A DNA stretch of 64,000 nt from Streptomyces vietnamensis (GTDB lineage Bacteria; Actinomycetota; Actinomycetes; Streptomycetales; Streptomycetaceae), in the NCBI RefSeq assembly GCF_000830005.1, contig NZ_CP010407.1, forward strand, positions 4,840,001 to 4,904,000. The letters are read 5' to 3'. Shown piece by piece: positions 33,563-41,816 of this stretch. Position numbers and translations under genes: made by a program. The notes under the pieces are model-generated. The model worked only from the letters and a program-made list of their open reading frames with translations. It was not told the origin of the DNA and ran no database searches. How positions within the stretch are numbered: the first letter of the stretch is position 1; every line of letters starts with the position of its first letter.

Positions 33563-34078
33563 GTGTCCAGTCCCGTCGCCAGTCCAGTCCCCGGTTCGGT
33601 TAACTCTTCCCGTCGCGGCCGTCGCTCCTCCACCATGGGCGGCATGCCGCTCAACGACATGCCGTGGTGGCGCTGGCGCAGCAACGTGCGCTCGGCGCTG
33701 CACATGCTCTCCGACCCCGTGTTCCACGAGACGACCTGGCTGACCGGCCAGGAGGGGTACGGCGACGTCACCGACGCCGTCTACCGCCTCGTCGAGGACA
33801 CCTGGCTCGACAACTGGTCCGCCGAGAAGTACGTCGGCGCGATCTTCCGGGACACCGGCGAGGCCGCCCTCGTCGACGTCGCCGTCCTCCGGGTGCTGCG
33901 GATCATGCACCAGGTGGGCCCGGACGCCCCGGTCTCCGCGTACCTGGCCCACCCGGGCTGGCCCGAGGCCGTACGGGCCGCCCGCGAGGCACACGTACGG
34001 ATGGCGCAGGCCGACGGCGAGGACCCCGACACGCCCCCGCGCTCCCTCGACGTGCTCCGTATCATGACGCGGTCCTGA
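33563..34078 (+). CDS. conserved-looking protein, function unknown
   Basis: 171 residues from GTG 33563. A Ser/Pro/Arg-rich start (SSPVASPVPGSV) precedes a compact domain from residue 25: GGMPLNDMPWWRWRSNVRSALHMLSDPVFHETTWL, then VRRxVEDTWLDNWSAEKYVG-like and DVAVLRVLRIMHQVGPDAPV segments, rich in Trp and acidic residues. ATG 33635 is a later in-frame alternative. It is apparently leaderless. No family was recognised. It is followed 60 bases later by purU, so they may be co-transcribed. Confidence 0.6.
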   Translation: MSSPVASPVPGSVNSSRRGRRSSTMGGMPLNDMPWWRWRSNVRSALHMLSDPVFHETTWLTGQEGYGDVTDAVYRLVEDTWLDNWSAEKYVGAIFRDTGEAALVDVAVLRVLRIMHQVGPDAPVSAYLAHPGWPEAVRAAREAHVRMAQADGEDPDTPPRSLDVLRIMTRS

Positions 34079-34138
34079 GGCGTTCCGCCTGACGGACAGC
34101 GGCCTCCCGGCGGGGGCGGGGTGTGGCAGGCTGACGGA

Positions 34139-34990
34139 ATGACCGACCAGTATGTCCTCACCCTCTCGTGCCCCGACAAGCAGGGCATCGTGCACGCCGT
34201 GTCGAGCTACCTCTTCATCACCGGTTGCAACATCGAGGACAGCCAGCAGTTCGGAGACCGTGACACGGGTCTCTTCTTCATGCGGGTCCACTTCTCGGCC
34301 GAGGCGCCGGTGACGGTCGACAAGCTCCGGGCCAGCTTCGCCGCCGTCGGCGACTCCTACGCCATGGACTGGCAGATCAACCGGGCCGACCAGCCCATGC
34401 GGGTCGTGCTCATGGTCTCCAAGTTCGGCCACTGCCTGAACGACCTGCTGTTCCGCTCGCGGATCGGGGCGCTGCCGGTGGAGATCGTCGCGGTCGTCTC
34501 CAACCACACGGACTTCGAGGAGCTGGTGGGCTCGTACGGGATCCCGTTCCGGCACATCCCGGTCACGAAGGAGAACAAGCCGGAGGCGGAAGCGGAGCTG
34601 CTCGACCTCGTCCGCTCGGAGAACGTGGAGCTGGTCGTCCTGGCCCGCTACATGCAGGTCCTGTCGGACGACCTGTGCAAGGCCCTGTCCGGCCGGATCA
34701 TCAACATCCACCACTCCTTCCTCCCCAGCTTCAAGGGCGCCAAGCCCTACCACCAGGCGCACGCGCGCGGCGTGAAGCTCATCGGCGCGACCGCGCACTA
34801 CGTGACGGCCGACCTCGACGAGGGCCCGATCATCGAGCAGGAGGTCGAGCGGGTGGGGCACGAGGTGACCCCGGACCAGCTGGTGGCGATCGGCCGCGAC
34901 GTCGAATGCCAGGCCCTCGCCCGCGCCGTCAAGTGGCACGCGGAACGCCGAATCCTCCTGAACGGCCGCCGCACGGTCGTCTTCGCCTGA
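34139..34990 (+). CDS. purU: formyltetrahydrofolate deformylase
   Basis: A 283-residue enzyme that hydrolyses 10-formyl-THF to formate and THF. It has an N-terminal ACT domain (residues 1-80, YVLTLSCPDKQGIVHAVSSYLF) and a formyltransferase-fold catalytic domain with RIINIHHSFLPSFKGAKPYHQA (catalytic Asn and His) and ATAHYVTADLDEGPIIEQ (catalytic Asp). Full family length. ATG 34139 is chosen over 34121 because it gives the standard ACT-domain N-terminus. Downstream lies a large repeat cluster. Confidence 0.95.
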   Translation: MTDQYVLTLSCPDKQGIVHAVSSYLFITGCNIEDSQQFGDRDTGLFFMRVHFSAEAPVTVDKLRASFAAVGDSYAMDWQINRADQPMRVVLMVSKFGHCLNDLLFRSRIGALPVEIVAVVSNHTDFEELVGSYGIPFRHIPVTKENKPEAEAELLDLVRSENVELVVLARYMQVLSDDLCKALSGRIINIHHSFLPSFKGAKPYHQAHARGVKLIGATAHYVTADLDEGPIIEQEVERVGHEVTPDQLVAIGRDVECQALARAVKWHAERRILLNGRRTVVFA

Positions 34991-35454
34991 CCCTAGGGCC
35001 CCGCACCCGGGCTGGGCGGTGCCCCACCGCCGTGTGGGCCCGCACCCGTGCTGGGCGGTGCCCTTCGCGCCCCCCGTGTGGGCCCGTGCCCGGCTGGGCC
35101 TTCGCCCCGCGCCCGCGTGGTGCCCGCGCCCGGCTGGGCGTCGCCCACCCGCCGTGTGGGCAATCGTCCCGCTGGGGCGGGACGGGTGGGCACACGGGAC
35201 GGCGCCCCCAGCGGCGCCTCCGCGTTCCGCGCCTGAACCCGCACCACCAGCGCGGCGCACCCGTGGTGCGGGTCAGGGCGCGGAAGCCTCGGGCGCCGGC
35301 AGGGCGCGGGTCCGTTGTGCCCACCCGTTCCGCCCCAGCGGAACGACTGCCCACAACGGGGCGGCACGAGGCGCCCACCACGGGGGCGGCGCCGTCCGGG
35401 CGGGTGGGCACCGCCCCGGCGGAGCGACGCCCGCAACGGGGGTGCCGGGCGCGG
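34991..35454. repeat. cluster of GC-rich palindromic repeats
   Basis: 464 bases without a gene between purU and the zinc-finger protein gene. It holds at least six degenerate copies of a unit related to GTGTGGGC...CGGCTGGGC. Two larger imperfect palindromes lie at about 35154-35196 (CGTCCCGC-TGGGG-CGGGACG core) and 35312-35359 (arms beginning CCGTTGTG and ending CCCACAACGG). The right arm of the second is nearly identical to part of the element inside the gene at 41817. All six frames are open for long stretches here because of composition, not coding. Confidence 0.8.
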
Positions 35455-36708
35455 CTACAGGCGGCTCAAGGAGGCTGCTGCCGACAGGACGTCTCTGATC
35501 GCCTCGCGGTCGCCGTCCTGCCCCGCCGCCGCCTCCTCCGGCGTGATGTGCCCCGCCACCAGCTGGCAGAACTCCACCCCGTCCATCGCCACCTGCGCCA
35601 CCGCGCGCTCCGCCGAGCCGATCGCCGCCGGGGAGTCCAGGGCGATGTACCAGTGGCCGCCGCCCGCGCCCTCCACCTCCAGGTGGAGCGAGCGGCCCGG
35701 CGCGCCCGCCGCGACGAGCTCTCGCGCGGGCCCGGCCAGGCCCGTGCGGCGGCGGTTCGCGAGGGCCCCGGGGAGCAGCCGGGCCGCGAGGTCGATCATG
35801 CCGTGGAGGTGCGGCCCGCTCGGCGGCGCGTACGGGTACGCCACCGCGGTCGCGATGTCGTCCGCGTGCAGCCAGCACTCGAAGGCCCGCTCCAGGAGGG
35901 AGTCACGGAGCGGGAGGGCGAAGTCCTTGTAGCCCACCGTCAGGTCCGCCACCCCTCTCCCCGCGAACGCGACCGTCCGGATCAGCGTGTGCGACTGGTC
36001 CCGCCACGGCCCCCGGACGGAGCGGTTCGGCGGCCGGTCGAGGGACGACCAGAACGCCTCCGTGCGTTCCGTCGGGGACAGTTCCGGGACCCCGGCTCCC
36101 AGCGGGTCGTCGAGGCCGAGCGCCGCCGACACCAGGCCGTCCACCGCCAGGAGGTGGCCGATGACCCCCGCGACGGTGGCCTTGCGGCGCACCACGCGGT
36201 TCTCCTCGTACCACTTGAGCCGTACCGGCGCGTGCCACTCGGACTCGCCGATGTCCCTCAGGAGCGCGTCGAGCCGGGCGGTCTCCGCGTCGTACGGCGT
36301 GACCCAGTCGGGCACGGGGATGCGGGCGGGCCGGCGGCCCAGGCAGTTCTCCAGGACCCGGGAGCGGAGCAGCGGGTCGAGGTCCAGGTCGCGGTCCTCG
36401 TGGAGGAGCGAGACGGCGTCGCGGAGCCGGAGGGCTTCGTCGGCGCAGGGCGCGCAGCCGGTGAGGTGGTCCTCGACGGCCCTGGTCTCGCCGGCGGAGC
36501 ACGCCGAGAGCGCCCAGGCCCCGAGGAGGGACTTGAGCACGCTGTGGGTGAGGACCGGCACGTCCGGCTCCTCCGCCTCCGGTGTCGTCTCCTCCGCCGC
36601 CGGTGGTGCCGTCAGGTCCGCGTGGTCGTCGGCAGCCCTGCGCGGTCCCGGTATCCACGGGGCGCGTGCGGTGGCGTCCGCGTCGTCGTCGTCGTCCGGC
36701 CCGGTCAC
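35455..36708 (-). CDS. zinc-finger + maleylpyruvate isomerase-like fusion, probable anti-sigma partner
   Basis: 417 residues. After an acidic/Pro-rich start (about 1-50) comes a zinc-finger anti-sigma module with the His-x3-Cys-x2-Cys motif HLTGCAPC near residue 80. It is followed by an MDMPI_N-type mycothiol-dependent maleylpyruvate isomerase domain (about 150-410, including AGVIGHLLAVDGLVSAALG and ERAFECWLHADDIATAVAYPY). The GTG start overlaps the stop of the ECF sigma gene (GTGA), the usual sigma/anti-sigma coupling. The isomerase part may sense thiol or redox state. Function is inferred from arrangement. Confidence 0.75.
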   Translation of the reverse strand: MTGPDDDDDADATARAPWIPGPRRAADDHADLTAPPAAEETTPEAEEPDVPVLTHSVLKSLLGAWALSACSAGETRAVEDHLTGCAPCADEALRLRDAVSLLHEDRDLDLDPLLRSRVLENCLGRRPARIPVPDWVTPYDAETARLDALLRDIGESEWHAPVRLKWYEENRVVRRKATVAGVIGHLLAVDGLVSAALGLDDPLGAGVPELSPTERTEAFWSSLDRPPNRSVRGPWRDQSHTLIRTVAFAGRGVADLTVGYKDFALPLRDSLLERAFECWLHADDIATAVAYPYAPPSGPHLHGMIDLAARLLPGALANRRRTGLAGPARELVAAGAPGRSLHLEVEGAGGGHWYIALDSPAAIGSAERAVAQVAMDGVEFCQLVAGHITPEEAAAGQDGDREAIRDVLSAAASLSRL

Positions 36709-37256
36709 GGTGTCCGTCCGTAGCCGTTCGCGGAGGAGAGCAGCTGGAGGCCGAGCCGGAGGCGCCGGCGGGCCTCGTCCTCGGTGACGCCGAGGTCGGC
36801 GGCGGTCTGCCGGTAGTCGCGCCGCTGGAAGTACGCCAGTTCGAGCGCGGCCCGCAGCGGGGCGGGCATGGAGGTCACGATGTAGTCGGCGCGGGCGGCG
36901 GCCGAGGCCCGGCGGACCTTCTGCTCCAGCTCCTCGGCGGAGCCGATCCCCGTCTCCGCGTACGCCAGGGCCTCGGCCTGCCGCAGCCGGTGCACGGCCT
37001 GCCGCTGGGTCAGCTTGGCGACCCACGCGCGCATGTTGCCCTGCTTCGGGTCGTACGAGTCGGGGTTCTCCCAGATGTAGCCGAAGACCTCGCGGGTGAC
37101 CTGGTCGGCCGCCGCGTCGTCGTCGAGGACCCGGTGGGCGAGGCTGTGCACGAGGGAGGCGAACCGGTCGTAGAACTCGCCGAGGGCAGCGGCCTCCCCG
37201 CGCGCCAGCCGCTGCTGCATCCTGCGGTCCCAGCGCGGTGGTGTGTCCATCGCCAT
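36705..37256 (-). CDS. ECF-type RNA polymerase sigma factor
   Basis: 183 residues. Region 2 (about 18-85) reads GEFYDRFASLVHSLAHRVLDDDAAADQVTREVFGYIWENPDSY. Region 4 (about 125-170) reads PAPLRAALELAYFQRRDYRQTAADLGVTEDEARRRLRLGLQLL. The linker is short, as in ECF factors. ATG 37256 follows GGAGGG by about five bases; the ATG two codons later is an alternative. It is co-translated with the downstream zinc-finger protein, its probable inhibitor. Target promoters are unknown. Confidence 0.88.
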   Translation of the reverse strand: MAMDTPPRWDRRMQQRLARGEAAALGEFYDRFASLVHSLAHRVLDDDAAADQVTREVFGYIWENPDSYDPKQGNMRAWVAKLTQRQAVHRLRQAEALAYAETGIGSAEELEQKVRRASAAARADYIVTSMPAPLRAALELAYFQRRDYRQTAADLGVTEDEARRRLRLGLQLLSSANGYGRTP

Positions 37257-37417
37257 GAGGCCCTCCCCGTTCCGGTTCTCCTCCAAAGTAATGCGCCGCT
37301 CCGACAACACACTCCTGTTTGCCGCAAGTGCGCCCTTGACGCAGATGCGGATGGTAAGGAAAGCGTCATCCCCCGGCCCGGGGGTTTCGGCGTTTCCTGG
37401 CGGGGCAGGCGGCGTCC

Positions 37418-37798
37418 GTGACGACGATCGAAGTCGACGAGGACGAGCACGGCTCCTGGACGGTGTTCCGCGTCCAGGGGGAACTGGACCTGGTCACCTC
37501 CCCCCTGATACGCCGCCGCGTCCACGACGCCGTCGCGGGCGGCCGCCACGACCTGGTGATCGACCTGTCCGCCGTGCGGTTCTGCGATTCCAGCGGCGTC
37601 GGCGTGCTGATCGCCTCCCGCCGCCTGCTCCGCTCCTGCGGCGGCCGGCTCCGCCTGATCCTTCCCGAGGAGGAGCGGGACGGCCACGTCGGGCGGGTGC
37701 TCTCCGCGCTCGGGGTGCGCCGCCTCTTCGACGTGTACGAGGACGTGCCGGAGGCGATCGCCGGGGTCACCGGGGTGCCGGGCCGAAGCGCTCCCTGA
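37418..37798 (+). CDS. STAS-domain anti-sigma factor antagonist
   Basis: 126 residues covering one STAS domain: EHGSWTVFRVQGELDLVTSPLIRRRV, then IDLSAVRFCDSSGVGVLIASRRLL, where DSSG contains the serine phosphorylated by partner kinases, and LSALGVRRLFDVYED. The length fits SpoIIAA/BldG-like antagonists. It lies divergent from the ECF sigma gene and may belong to the same switch, or respond to an ATPase such as that at 43099. Its last 32 bases overlap the convergent CoA ligase gene. Confidence 0.88.
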   Translation: MTTIEVDEDEHGSWTVFRVQGELDLVTSPLIRRRVHDAVAGGRHDLVIDLSAVRFCDSSGVGVLIASRRLLRSCGGRLRLILPEEERDGHVGRVLSALGVRRLFDVYEDVPEAIAGVTGVPGRSAP

Positions 37799-39284
37799 GC
37801 TTGTACTTCAGCACTTTCCGCAGGGTCTCGTTGCGGGGGAGCGCGTCCACCACCTCCAGCTGTTCGGGCAGCTTGTGGACGGAGAGCCCGGCCCCCCGCA
37901 GGAAGGCCGTGACCTGCGGAAGGTCCAGCGGGGCCGCGCCCGGCGGCTGTTCGACGACGGCACAGACGCGTTCGCCGCGCTCGGCGTCGGGGAGGCCTAT
38001 GACGGCGGCGTCGCCGACGTCCGGGTGCGTGTGGAGGAGGTCCTCGATCTCCTTGGCCGAGATGTTCTCTCCCTTACGGATGATGATGTCCTTGATGCGG
38101 CCCGTGAGGACGAGGTGCCCGCTGGGCGTGAGGTGTCCGACGTCGCCGGTGATGAGGAAGCCGTCCTCGTCGAAGGCGGCGGCCGTCTGCGCGGGGTCGA
38201 GGTAGCCCCGGCAGACGGCCTCGCCGCGGAGCCGGACCTCGCCGTCGCCGGTGATCCGGATCTCCATGCCGGCGGGCGGGCGGCCCTCGGTGGAGGCGAG
38301 GTTCTCGACGGTGTCGTCGGGGGCGCCCATCGTGATCATGGGGACCTCGGTCATGCCGTACCCGTGGGTGAGCTGGCAGCCCAGCTCCTTCCGTACCGCG
38401 TGATAGATCTCGGGCGGTTTGGGCGCCCCTCCGCCCGCGAGCAGGCGGAGGGTGGGGATGACGGGCTTCCCGGGCTGCTTGCGCTGCTCGGCGAGGAACA
38501 TCGAGTAGAAGGCGGTGGAGCCGCCGGCGACGGTCACGCCGTGCCGGTTGTACTCGTCGAGGGCCTCCGGCAGCGCGAACTGTTCGAACATCACGGCGGG
38601 GAATCCGTACAGCAGGAGCATCACCGTGTAGTCGGGCCCGGCGATGTGCGCGTACGGGAAGGCCATCGAGCCGACGTCCCCGTCCGTCAGTTGGAGGGCG
38701 TGGGCGAGGCAGGAGCCGCCGGCGAGGAGCGAACGGTCGGTGTGCAGGACGCCCTTGGGGTCGGAGGTGGTCCCGGAGGTCCAGTAGATCCAGCGGACGT
38801 CGGTGCCGGAGGCGGGGGGCGGGGGGAGGACGGCCGGGTCGCCGTCGGGCAGGCCCTCCGGGGAGTACGCCTCGAAGATCCCGCGCGCGCCGAGCCTCCG
38901 GGCCATCTCCGCGTAGTCGAATCCACGCCAGATTCCGGGGACCGCGAAGAACTCGGCCTTGGACTCGCGCAGCGCGAAGCCGACCTCCTTGTCCCGGTAG
39001 AAGGGGATCACCGGGGACTGCACGGCGCCGATGCGGGCGAGCGCGAAGGAGAGCACGGCGGTCTCGATGCGGGTGGGCAGCTGCCAGGCGACGACCGTCC
39101 CGGGGCGCACCCCCATCCCGTACAGCCCGGCGGCGCAGCGCTCGGCGCGCTCGCGGAGGCCGCCGAAGGTGAGGACGCGGTCGCCCTGGAGGAGGACGGG
39201 CCGGTCGGGGGTGAGGGCGGCGCGGCGCTCGACGAGCTCCCAGAGCGTGCGGGACCCGCCGAGTGCGTGTGCGGTCTCGTTCAT
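37767..39284 (-). CDS. AMP-forming CoA ligase (cyclohexanecarboxylate-CoA ligase type)
   Basis: 505 residues. Phosphate loop YWTSGTTSDPKGVLHT near residue 170, HGYGMTEVPMITMG near 305, and C-terminal GFLITGDVGHLTPSGHLVLTGRIKDIIIRKGENISAKEIEDLL. The sequence best fits the cyclohexanecarboxylate/medium-chain acid CoA ligase group. The ATG follows GAGGAG by eight bases. An operator-like repeat CTGACG-TTC-CGTCAG lies 33 bases upstream, shared with the divergent amidohydrolase/dehydrogenase operon, suggesting joint induction by the acid or its CoA ester. Confidence 0.87.
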   Translation of the reverse strand: MNETAHALGGSRTLWELVERRAALTPDRPVLLQGDRVLTFGGLRERAERCAAGLYGMGVRPGTVVAWQLPTRIETAVLSFALARIGAVQSPVIPFYRDKEVGFALRESKAEFFAVPGIWRGFDYAEMARRLGARGIFEAYSPEGLPDGDPAVLPPPPASGTDVRWIYWTSGTTSDPKGVLHTDRSLLAGGSCLAHALQLTDGDVGSMAFPYAHIAGPDYTVMLLLYGFPAVMFEQFALPEALDEYNRHGVTVAGGSTAFYSMFLAEQRKQPGKPVIPTLRLLAGGGAPKPPEIYHAVRKELGCQLTHGYGMTEVPMITMGAPDDTVENLASTEGRPPAGMEIRITGDGEVRLRGEAVCRGYLDPAQTAAAFDEDGFLITGDVGHLTPSGHLVLTGRIKDIIIRKGENISAKEIEDLLHTHPDVGDAAVIGLPDAERGERVCAVVEQPPGAAPLDLPQVTAFLRGAGLSVHKLPEQLEVVDALPRNETLRKVLKYKLRERFGPAPR

Positions 39285-39316
39285 GACCGTACTCCTCTCG
39301 TCCGTACTCCTCTTGG

Positions 39317-39331
39317 CTGACGTTCCGTCAG
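39317..39331. promoter_or_regulatory. CTGACG-N3-CGTCAG operator, site 1
   Basis: CTGACGTTCCGTCAG, perfect 6-bp arms with a 3-base spacer, upstream of the minus-strand CoA ligase. Same motif as at 44.7, 53.0 and 59.7 kb. Confidence 0.65.
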
Positions 39332-39360
39332 ATCGTGCGGTGAGCGTAGAGGTCCGGCGC

Positions 39361-39389
39361 TTGTCGGTCCAGGGGTGCGCGGCTAGCCT
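39361..39389 (+). promoter_or_regulatory. promoter of amidohydrolase/dehydrogenase operon
   Basis: TTGTCG (39361-39366), 17-base spacer, TAGCCT (39384-39389). The predicted start at about 39396 falls inside the palindrome at 39394-39409, so a bound repressor would block initiation. Confidence 0.6.
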
Positions 39390-39393
39390 GATT

Positions 39394-39409
39394 CCGTCAG
39401 ATCTGACGG
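39394..39409. promoter_or_regulatory. palindromic operator CCGTCAGATCTGACGG
   Basis: A perfect 16-bp palindrome at the transcription start of the operon. It contains the same half-sites (CGTCAG / CTGACG) as the other operator copies but in inverted order. Together with site 1 it gives two binding positions in this divergent region. Confidence 0.6.
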
Positions 39410-39420
39410 GTCATCAGAAA

Positions 39421-39465
39421 CGGGCCGGGAACGGTCCGCCGTAACGGGCCGGGAACGGTCCGCCG
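39421..39465. repeat. two-copy 24-bp direct repeat in 5' UTR
   Basis: A 21-base sequence beginning CGGGCCGGGAACGGTCC is repeated exactly with a 24-base period, between the promoter/operator and the ribosome site of the amidohydrolase gene. Confidence 0.85.
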
Positions 39466-39482
39466 AATCCGGGAGAGGCTCC

Positions 39483-40673
39483 ATGACGGAACTGCCCCGC
39501 ATCATCAGCGTCGACGACCACGTGATCGAGCCCGCCCACCTCTTCGAGACCTGGCTCCCGAAGAAGTACCGCGACCGCGGCCCCCGGCCCCTCACGGCCG
39601 GCATCGGCGAGCTCGCCTACGTCGCCGGCAAGTACCAGATCACGATGGACCCCGAAGGCCCGCCCACCGACTGGTGGATCTACGAGGACCTCAAGTTCCC
39701 GTACAAGCGCAACATCGCCGCCGTGGGCTTCGACCGCGACGACATGACCCTGGAGGGGATCACGCGGGAGGAGATGCGGCGCGGCTGCTGGGACCCGGCC
39801 GCACGTCTGAAGGACATGGACCTCAACCACGTCGAGGCCTCGCTCTGCTTCCCGACCTTCCCCCGCTTCTGCGGCCAGACCTTCGCCGAGGCCCACGACA
39901 AGGAGGTCGCCCTCGCCTGCGTCCGCGCCTACAACGACTGGATGGTCGAGGAGTGGTGCGGCGACAGCGGCGGCCGGCTGATCCCGCTGTGCATCATCCC
40001 GCTCTGGGACATCGACCTGGCCGTCGCCGAGATCCGGCGCAACGCCGCCCGTGGGGTCAAGGCCGTCACCTTCTCCGAGATCCCCACCCACCTCGGGCTC
40101 CCGTCGATCCACTCCGGCTACTGGGATCCGTTCTTCGCCGTCTGCCAGGAGACCGGGACGGTGGTGAACATGCACATCGGCTCCAGCAGCCAGATGCCGG
40201 CCGCGTCCCCCGACGCCCCGCCCGCCGTCCAGGCCTCACTGAGCTTCAACAACGCGATGGCCTCGATGATGGACTTCCTGTTCAGTGGGGTCCTCGTGAA
40301 GTTCCCCCGGCTCAAGCTCGCCTACAGCGAGGGCCAGATGGGGTGGATCCCGTACGCCCTCGAACGCGCCGACGACGTCTGGGAGGAGCACCGGGCGTGG
40401 GGCGGGGTGCGCGACCTGATCCCCGAGCCGCCGTCCACGTACTACTACCGGCAGATCTTCTGCTGCTTCTTCCGCGACAAGCACGGCATCGCCTCGCTGG
40501 ACGTGGTGGGACGGGACAACGCCACCTTCGAGACCGACTACCCGCACGTCGACTCGACCTTCCCGCACACCAAGGAGGTCGCCCTCGACCACGTCCAGGG
40601 CCTCGACGACGAGACGATCTACAAGCTGATGCGGGGGAACGCCATCCGGATGCTCGATCTCGGGATCGTCTGA
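39483..40673 (+). CDS. amidohydrolase-2 family protein
   Basis: A 396-residue TIM-barrel metal-dependent hydrolase/decarboxylase of the Amidohydrolase_2 group (relatives include ACMSD and resorcylate decarboxylases). It has the N-terminal metal motif SVDDHVIEPAHLF (D-x-H in place of the usual H-x-H), VVNMHIGSSSQMPA near 230 and the C-terminal TFETDYPHVDSTFPH with the last metal Asp. Actinobacterial catabolic clusters often carry such proteins of unclear substrate. GGGAGAGG precedes the ATG. The stop shares a base with the next start (TGATG). Confidence 0.85.
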   Translation: MTELPRIISVDDHVIEPAHLFETWLPKKYRDRGPRPLTAGIGELAYVAGKYQITMDPEGPPTDWWIYEDLKFPYKRNIAAVGFDRDDMTLEGITREEMRRGCWDPAARLKDMDLNHVEASLCFPTFPRFCGQTFAEAHDKEVALACVRAYNDWMVEEWCGDSGGRLIPLCIIPLWDIDLAVAEIRRNAARGVKAVTFSEIPTHLGLPSIHSGYWDPFFAVCQETGTVVNMHIGSSSQMPAASPDAPPAVQASLSFNNAMASMMDFLFSGVLVKFPRLKLAYSEGQMGWIPYALERADDVWEEHRAWGGVRDLIPEPPSTYYYRQIFCCFFRDKHGIASLDVVGRDNATFETDYPHVDSTFPHTKEVALDHVQGLDDETIYKLMRGNAIRMLDLGIV

Positions 40674-41809
40674 TGGACCTCTCCTGCACCGACGAGGAGG
40701 AGGAGTTCCGCGCGCGGCTGCGCGAGTGGCTCGCCGCCACCCTGCCCGGCCTCCCCGAACGGCCCGACCCGCTCGACTGGCCGGCGCGCCGCGCCTACGA
40801 CTGCGGCTGGCAACGCCGTCTGTACGACGCCGGATACGCCGACACCCACTGGGACGCCTCCCCGACCCAGCGCCTCATCTTCCTGGAGGAGACCGAACTC
40901 GCCGGAGCCCCCTACGTCGGCGCCAACTTCGTCGGCCTCCTCCACGCCGGACCCACCATCGCCGCCGAGGGCACGGCCGCCCAGCGGGAACGGTGGCTGC
41001 CGCCGATCCTGCGCGGCGACGAGGTCTGGTGCCAGGGCTTCAGCGAGCCGGACGCCGGATCGGACCTCGCCTCCCTGCGGACGAAGGCCGTACGGGACGG
41101 GGACGCGTACGTCGTCACCGGCCAGAAGATCTGGACCTCGCACGCCGAGGTCGCCGACTGGTGCGAGCTGCTGGTACGGACGGACCCGGACGCGCCGTCC
41201 AAGCACAAGGGCATCACCTGGCTCGCCATGCCCATGGACGCCCCCGGCATCACCGTACGACCGCTGCGCACCCTCGCCGGGTCCACCGAGTTCGCCGAGG
41301 TCTTCCTCGACGAGGTGCGGGTGCCCGTCGAGAACCGGGTCGGGGAGGAGAACGACGGCTGGCGGGTCACCATGGTGACGCTGTCCTTCGAACGCGGCAC
41401 CGCGTTCGTCGGCGAGGTCGTCGCGTGTCGTCGGCTGCTCGGCGAACTTGCCCGTACGGCCCGGAAGAACGGCACCTGGGACGATCCCGTACTCCGCAGG
41501 CGGCTCGGCAGGCTCTCCGCCGAGTTCCAGGCGCTGTGGCGGATCGTCCAGGCCAACGTCAGCGAGGCCCAGGCGACGGGCGGGGTTCCCGGTGCCGGCG
41601 GCTCCGTCTTCAAGCTGCACTACTCGCACGCCCGCCAGGAGCTGTACGACGCGGCCGCCGCCGTCCTCGGGCCCGACGCGCTCGACCTCGGGCGCGACTG
41701 GACCCTCGACCGGCTGTCCTCGCTCTCGTACACGATCGCGGCCGGCACCTCGCAGATCCAGCGCAACATCGTCGCCGAGCGGATCCTCGGCCTGCCGAAG
41801 GGGCGGTGA
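40673..41809 (+). CDS. acyl-CoA dehydrogenase, larger subunit of a pair
   Basis: 378 residues. It has the FAD/substrate motif WCQGFSEPDAGSDLASL, beta-domain TGQKIWTSHAEVADW and C-terminal SYTIAAGTSQIQRNIVAERILG. The last segment is the family's YEGTSQIQR region, with Ala replacing the catalytic Glu. This together with a shorter dehydrogenase gene right behind it (7-base gap) resembles the alpha2-beta2 acyl-CoA dehydrogenases of Mycobacterium sterol catabolism (FadE26/27-type pairs). It starts at the TGATG junction with the amidohydrolase. Confidence 0.88.
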   Translation: MDLSCTDEEEEFRARLREWLAATLPGLPERPDPLDWPARRAYDCGWQRRLYDAGYADTHWDASPTQRLIFLEETELAGAPYVGANFVGLLHAGPTIAAEGTAAQRERWLPPILRGDEVWCQGFSEPDAGSDLASLRTKAVRDGDAYVVTGQKIWTSHAEVADWCELLVRTDPDAPSKHKGITWLAMPMDAPGITVRPLRTLAGSTEFAEVFLDEVRVPVENRVGEENDGWRVTMVTLSFERGTAFVGEVVACRRLLGELARTARKNGTWDDPVLRRRLGRLSAEFQALWRIVQANVSEAQATGGVPGAGGSVFKLHYSHARQELYDAAAAVLGPDALDLGRDWTLDRLSSLSYTIAAGTSQIQRNIVAERILGLPKGR

Positions 41810-41816
41810 TTCGGTC

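Noticed and set aside
34993..35498. Several long frames on both strands in the purU downstream gap
   Set aside because: All read through the palindromic repeat cluster in several frames at once, with no ribosome site or recognisable domain.
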